Assembly (NCBI RefSeq): GCF_021272345.1
Contig: NZ_JAJSDQ010000002.1
Location: 496,001-560,000, forward strand
Reading direction: 5' to 3'
From: Ornithinimicrobium sediminis
Lineage (GTDB): Bacteria; Actinomycetota; Actinomycetes; Actinomycetales; Dermatophilaceae
DNA length: 64,000 bases
This document shows, one piece after another, positions 61,337 through 64,000 of the stretch (within the stretch, counting starts at the first letter, position 1; each line of letters begins with the position of its first letter). The notes under the pieces are model-generated. The model searched no databases. It was not told the DNA's origin and saw only the letters and a list, made by a program, of their open reading frames with translations. Both the position numbers and the translations under genes were made by a program.

Positions 61337-62494
61337 ATGGACACCGAGCAGCCCTCCCACGACGCCGTCCACGCCGCCTCGGCCGGCCGTGCCCGACCAC
61401 GGGTGGCGGTGGTGTTCGGCGGCCGCTCCGAGGAGCACGCGATCTCGTGCGCGACGGCTGCCAGCGTGCTGCGCGCCGTCGACCGCGAGCGCTACGACGT
61501 GGTGCCGATCGGCATCACCCGCGAGGGCCACTGGGTGCAGGTCGCCGACGACCCCAGGGCGCTGGAGATCCGGGACGGGCGGCTGCCGGAGGTGCCGGAC
61601 ACCGGTGACCAGGTCATCGTGCCGATGGGAGGGCTCGACCAGGTGCTGCGGGTGCAGCGTCCCGGGGAGGTGCCCCGGGTCCTGGGCGAGGTGGACGTCG
61701 TGTTCCCGGTGCTGCACGGGCCCTTCGGCGAGGACGGCACCATCCAGGGCCTGCTGGAGATGGCCGACATCCGCTACGTCGGCTGCGGGGTGCTGGCCTC
61801 CGCGGCCATGATGGACAAGCACGTCATGAAGGTGATCTTCGCCTCGGCGGGACTGCACGTGGGGCCCTACACGGTGATCACCGACACGCAGTGGCGCAGG
61901 GACCCGGCGGCCGCCCTCGATGCCGTCGCCTCCCTGCCCTTCCCGGTCTTCGTCAAGCCGGCACGTGCCGGCTCCTCGGTGGGCATCACCAAGGTGCTCT
62001 CGCCCGACGGGGTCGAAGCGGCGGTCCACGAGGCACGCCGCCACGACCCCAAGGTCGTCGTCGAGGCCGGCGTCCTCGGGCGGGAGGTGGAGTGCGGGGT
62101 CCTCCAGGGCCGGGGCTCCGACCATCCCCGGGTCAGCGAGGTCGGGGAGGTCACCGTCGTGGGCGGGCACGAGTTCTACGACTTCGAGGCGAAGTACCTG
62201 GACGAGGCCAACGTGCGCCTCTCCTGCCCGGCGGACCTGCCTGCGCAGGCGCGGGCCGAGGTGCAGCGCATCGCCGCCGTGGCGTTCGAGGCCGCGGGGT
62301 GCGAGGGCCTGGCGCGCGTCGACTGCTTCTACACCGAGCAGGGTGAGGTGATGGTCAACGAGGTCAACACCATGCCGGGCTTCACCCCCTGGTCGATGTA
62401 CCCCCAGGTGTGGGGGGCGAGCGGGATGACCTACCCCGAGCTCGTCCACGAGCTGATCGACCTCGCCCTGGCGCGTCCTCTCGGGCTGCGCTGA
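61337..62494 (+). CDS. ddl: D-alanine-D-alanine ligase
   Basis: The 385-residue ATP-grasp protein has VVFGGRSEEHAISCATAAS, LHGPFGEDGTIQGLLE, KPARAGSSVGITKV and the metal-binding VNEVNTMPGFTPWSMYPQ. It supplies the dipeptide for peptidoglycan. The order plsC-gpsA-ddl-(DUF3515)-thiL is common in actinobacteria. Confidence 0.96.
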   Translation: MDTEQPSHDAVHAASAGRARPRVAVVFGGRSEEHAISCATAASVLRAVDRERYDVVPIGITREGHWVQVADDPRALEIRDGRLPEVPDTGDQVIVPMGGLDQVLRVQRPGEVPRVLGEVDVVFPVLHGPFGEDGTIQGLLEMADIRYVGCGVLASAAMMDKHVMKVIFASAGLHVGPYTVITDTQWRRDPAAALDAVASLPFPVFVKPARAGSSVGITKVLSPDGVEAAVHEARRHDPKVVVEAGVLGREVECGVLQGRGSDHPRVSEVGEVTVVGGHEFYDFEAKYLDEANVRLSCPADLPAQARAEVQRIAAVAFEAAGCEGLARVDCFYTEQGEVMVNEVNTMPGFTPWSMYPQVWGASGMTYPELVHELIDLALARPLGLR

Positions 62495-62539
62495 ACACGG
62501 GTCTCACCGGCGGGTCGGTGACGAGCCTGGCCGCAGCCC

Positions 62540-62986
62540 TCAGGTGCAGCCAGGGCCGGTCTGCTCGACGATGCGGGCGACCTCCCCGAAGGCCGGCATC
62601 AGGAGGGTCTCCGGGGTGTAGGAGTCGGGCACCAGCACCTCGACGGCGGGGTCACGGCCGTAGGTGGTGAACTCGATGCCGTCGTCCAGCTGGACGGCGA
62701 TCCAGTCCACTCCGTCGATGTCGAGGCACTGGGCGGTGGTCGGTCCGGGCACCGGGGCCCCGCAGCGGGCAATGACGGCCGGGTCCCCCCATGCGGCGAC
62801 GGTCGCCGACTCCACCGCGGTCTCCCGTCGCTCCAGGCCGGCCACCGCGGCCGGCCAGGCACCCGCGACCGCAGCGCAGCCCGCCGAGGCGTCGGCACCC
62901 TCGTAGGGGACCACCTTCACGGCCGAGCTGCACCCGGCCAGGAGCACGGTCGTGAGGGTCAGCCCGAGAAGTGGACGACCGTGCAT
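62540..62986 (-). CDS. DUF3515 lipoprotein
   Basis: The 148-residue protein has a lipoprotein signal with lipobox LLAGCSS after MHGRPLLGLTLTTV. The extracytoplasmic part has paired cysteines (CAAVAGAWP, ARCGAPVPG, AQCLDI, PGCT) that probably form disulfides. The family is actinobacterial and of unknown function, and usually sits between ddl and thiL, as here. Its start overlaps the RAM gene end by 28 bases. Confidence 0.9.
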   Translation of the reverse strand: MHGRPLLGLTLTTVLLAGCSSAVKVVPYEGADASAGCAAVAGAWPAAVAGLERRETAVESATVAAWGDPAVIARCGAPVPGPTTAQCLDIDGVDWIAVQLDDGIEFTTYGRDPAVEVLVPDSYTPETLLMPAFGEVARIVEQTGPGCT

Positions 62987-63198
62987 GTGGTGGTGCGGGT
63001 GATGTGCGGCACGTCCTGGATCTTGGCGATCACCAGCCTGCCCAGGTCGTCGACGGTCGGTGCCTCGATGCGGGCGATGACGTCGTAGGGTCCGGTGACG
63101 TCCTCGGCGGCGCTCACCCCCTCCAGCTCGCCGATCGCCTGCGCGACGGCCGAGGACTTGCCGACCTCGGTCTGGATGAGGATGTAGGCGTGCACCAT
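62959..63198 (-). CDS. stand-alone RAM (Lrp/AsnC ligand-binding) domain protein
   Basis: This 79-residue protein consists only of the RAM fold (VHAYILIQTEVGKSSAVAQA; VTGPYDVIARIEAPTVDDL; HITRTTTCTVV). There is no DNA-binding helix. Such short proteins form rings or pair with full Lrp proteins and sense amino acids. Its position between DUF3515 and thiL is conserved in related genomes. Confidence 0.88.
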   Translation of the reverse strand: MVHAYILIQTEVGKSSAVAQAIGELEGVSAAEDVTGPYDVIARIEAPTVDDLGRLVIAKIQDVPHITRTTTCTVVHFSG

Positions 63199-63280
63199 GG
63201 TGGGCCTCCGGCTCGGGTGACTGGGGCTGACAGTCCCAGACGCTACCGTGCCCGTGACGGACACCGGCGGAGGAGGTCGT

Positions 63281-64000
63281 ATGCAGCATCAGGAGTCGTC
63301 GGAGCCGGGAGCGGGCGGGCCGACGCTGGGCGAGGTGGGCGAGGCCGGCGTGCTGGCGGAGGTGTTCGCCCGGCTGCGGCCCGACCGGCACGGGCGGGTG
63401 CTCGTGGGCCCGGGCGACGACACGGCATACCTGCGCACCGGGGGGGCGGTGCTGGCCACCACCGACACCGTCGTGCAGGGCAGGGACTGGGTGGACAGGT
63501 GGTCGGGTGCGGCCGACGTCGGGGCGAAGGTGGTCGTGCAGAACCTCGCGGACATCGCGGCCATGGGGGGTGTGGGCACGGCGCTGCTGGTGACCCTGGT
63601 GGCGCCGGAGACCCTGCCGCTGTCGTGGGCCGTGGCGCTCACGGAGGGACTGGCGGCGGCCGCGGACAGCGCCGGTGTCCCGGTCGTCGGCGGTGACCTG
63701 TCCTCCGGTGAGGTCGTCATGGTGTCGGTCACGGCGCTGGGCGAGCTCGCGCCCGGTGTGTCCGCGCCGGTGCGTCGCAGCGGAGCGGTGCCGGGGCAGG
63801 CCCTGGCGGTCTCGGGTCCGCTGGGCCGGTCGGCTGCGGGCCTGGAGCTCCTGCGTCGCGGCGACGCCGACCGGTGGCCACCGCCGGAGCAGGCGGAGCG
63901 GGCCGGCGACTACGTCGGCTACCACTGCGCGCCGGACCCCGACCTGAACCAGGGGCCGGTCGCGGCCGTTGCCGGAGCCGGCGCGATGATCGACGTCTCG
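63281..64000 (+). CDS. thiL: thiamine-monophosphate kinase, 3' end outside the window
   Basis: The ATG at 63281 with aggaggt upstream opens a frame that runs through the last base, giving 240 residues. Signature parts are VLVGPGDDTAYLRTG, TTDTVVQGRDWVDRW, NLADIAAMGG and VVGGDLSSGEVVMVSVTALG. ThiL phosphorylates thiamine monophosphate to the diphosphate cofactor. The C-terminal third lies beyond the window. Confidence 0.93.
   Translation, partial: MQHQESSEPGAGGPTLGEVGEAGVLAEVFARLRPDRHGRVLVGPGDDTAYLRTGGAVLATTDTVVQGRDWVDRWSGAADVGAKVVVQNLADIAAMGGVGTALLVTLVAPETLPLSWAVALTEGLAAAADSAGVPVVGGDLSSGEVVMVSVTALGELAPGVSAPVRRSGAVPGQALAVSGPLGRSAAGLELLRRGDADRWPPPEQAERAGDYVGYHCAPDPDLNQGPVAAVAGAGAMIDVS

Overview
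The window is about 64 kb of very GC-rich, gene-dense DNA with GTG/TTG starts, many 4-base ATGA/GTGA overlaps and Actinomycetota-specific families (DUF3039, DUF2017, DUF3515, DUF2510-RDD, PASTA kinase, CofC, non-discriminating-type GluRS locus). It looks like a chromosomal segment of a Micrococcales actinobacterium, perhaps near Ornithinimicrobium/Serinicoccus/Janibacter. That placement is inferred from family content, not from a marker-gene search.

Layout. (1) 0-11.5 kb is a worn accessory zone. It holds a 5'-truncated DUF6326 membrane gene, an ABC-ATPase cut at its Walker A motif, a small membrane ORF with an in-frame TGA, a Doc-type toxin, a GH15 glucosidase, a frameshifted IS110 transposase beside the C-terminal stump of a formate/nitrite channel, an ECF sigma/anti-sigma pair, a TVP38 protein, a hydrolase-OsmC fusion and a collapsed cysteine desulfurase. 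(2) 11.5-15.2 kb is a reactive-sulfur operon: persulfide-dioxygenase-like/rhodanese fusion, MFS exporter, ArsR-rhodanese fusion regulator and a DsrE protein, with a 20-bp palindrome at its promoter. (3) 15.3-29.9 kb is mostly housekeeping: thioredoxin, malic enzyme, YqgE, DUF3039 plus helicase, a phosphofructokinase with pyrophosphate-type residues beside an IclR regulator, and an Lrp regulator divergent from hppD.

(4) 30.0-37.2 kb and 41.3-48.8 kb form a two-part catabolic island. It encodes a class III aminotransferase and an aldehyde dehydrogenase, an FCD-type GntR regulator, two EutA/maleate-isomerase-like proteins, a FAD/Fe-S 2-hydroxyacid dehydrogenase, an ectoine-hydrolase (DoeA/EutD) homologue, an M20 deacylase, a class I aminotransferase, a D-2-hydroxyacid dehydrogenase, an amidase and a DUF3830 protein. 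All three of its divergent promoters carry the same 12-bp palindrome (ATTGTCGACAAT twice, ATTGTTGACAAT once). The simplest reading is one regulon for breakdown of ectoine/hydroxyectoine or a related N-acyl diamino acid. A surface module sits between the halves: a PASTA kinase with ten 18-bp repeats, a secreted Glu/Pro-repeat protein and a lipoprotein L,D-transpeptidase.

(5) 48.8-64 kb returns to core genome: RDD protein, fahA-unknown/hmgA tyrosine catabolism, pncA-pncB NAD salvage, clpS-DUF2017, gltX followed by tRNA-Gln(CTG) and tRNA-Glu(CTC), an HU-like protein, cofC, plsC-gpsA-ddl, a DUF3515 lipoprotein, a stand-alone RAM protein and the 5' part of thiL. I saw no CRISPR array, prophage or replication origin.
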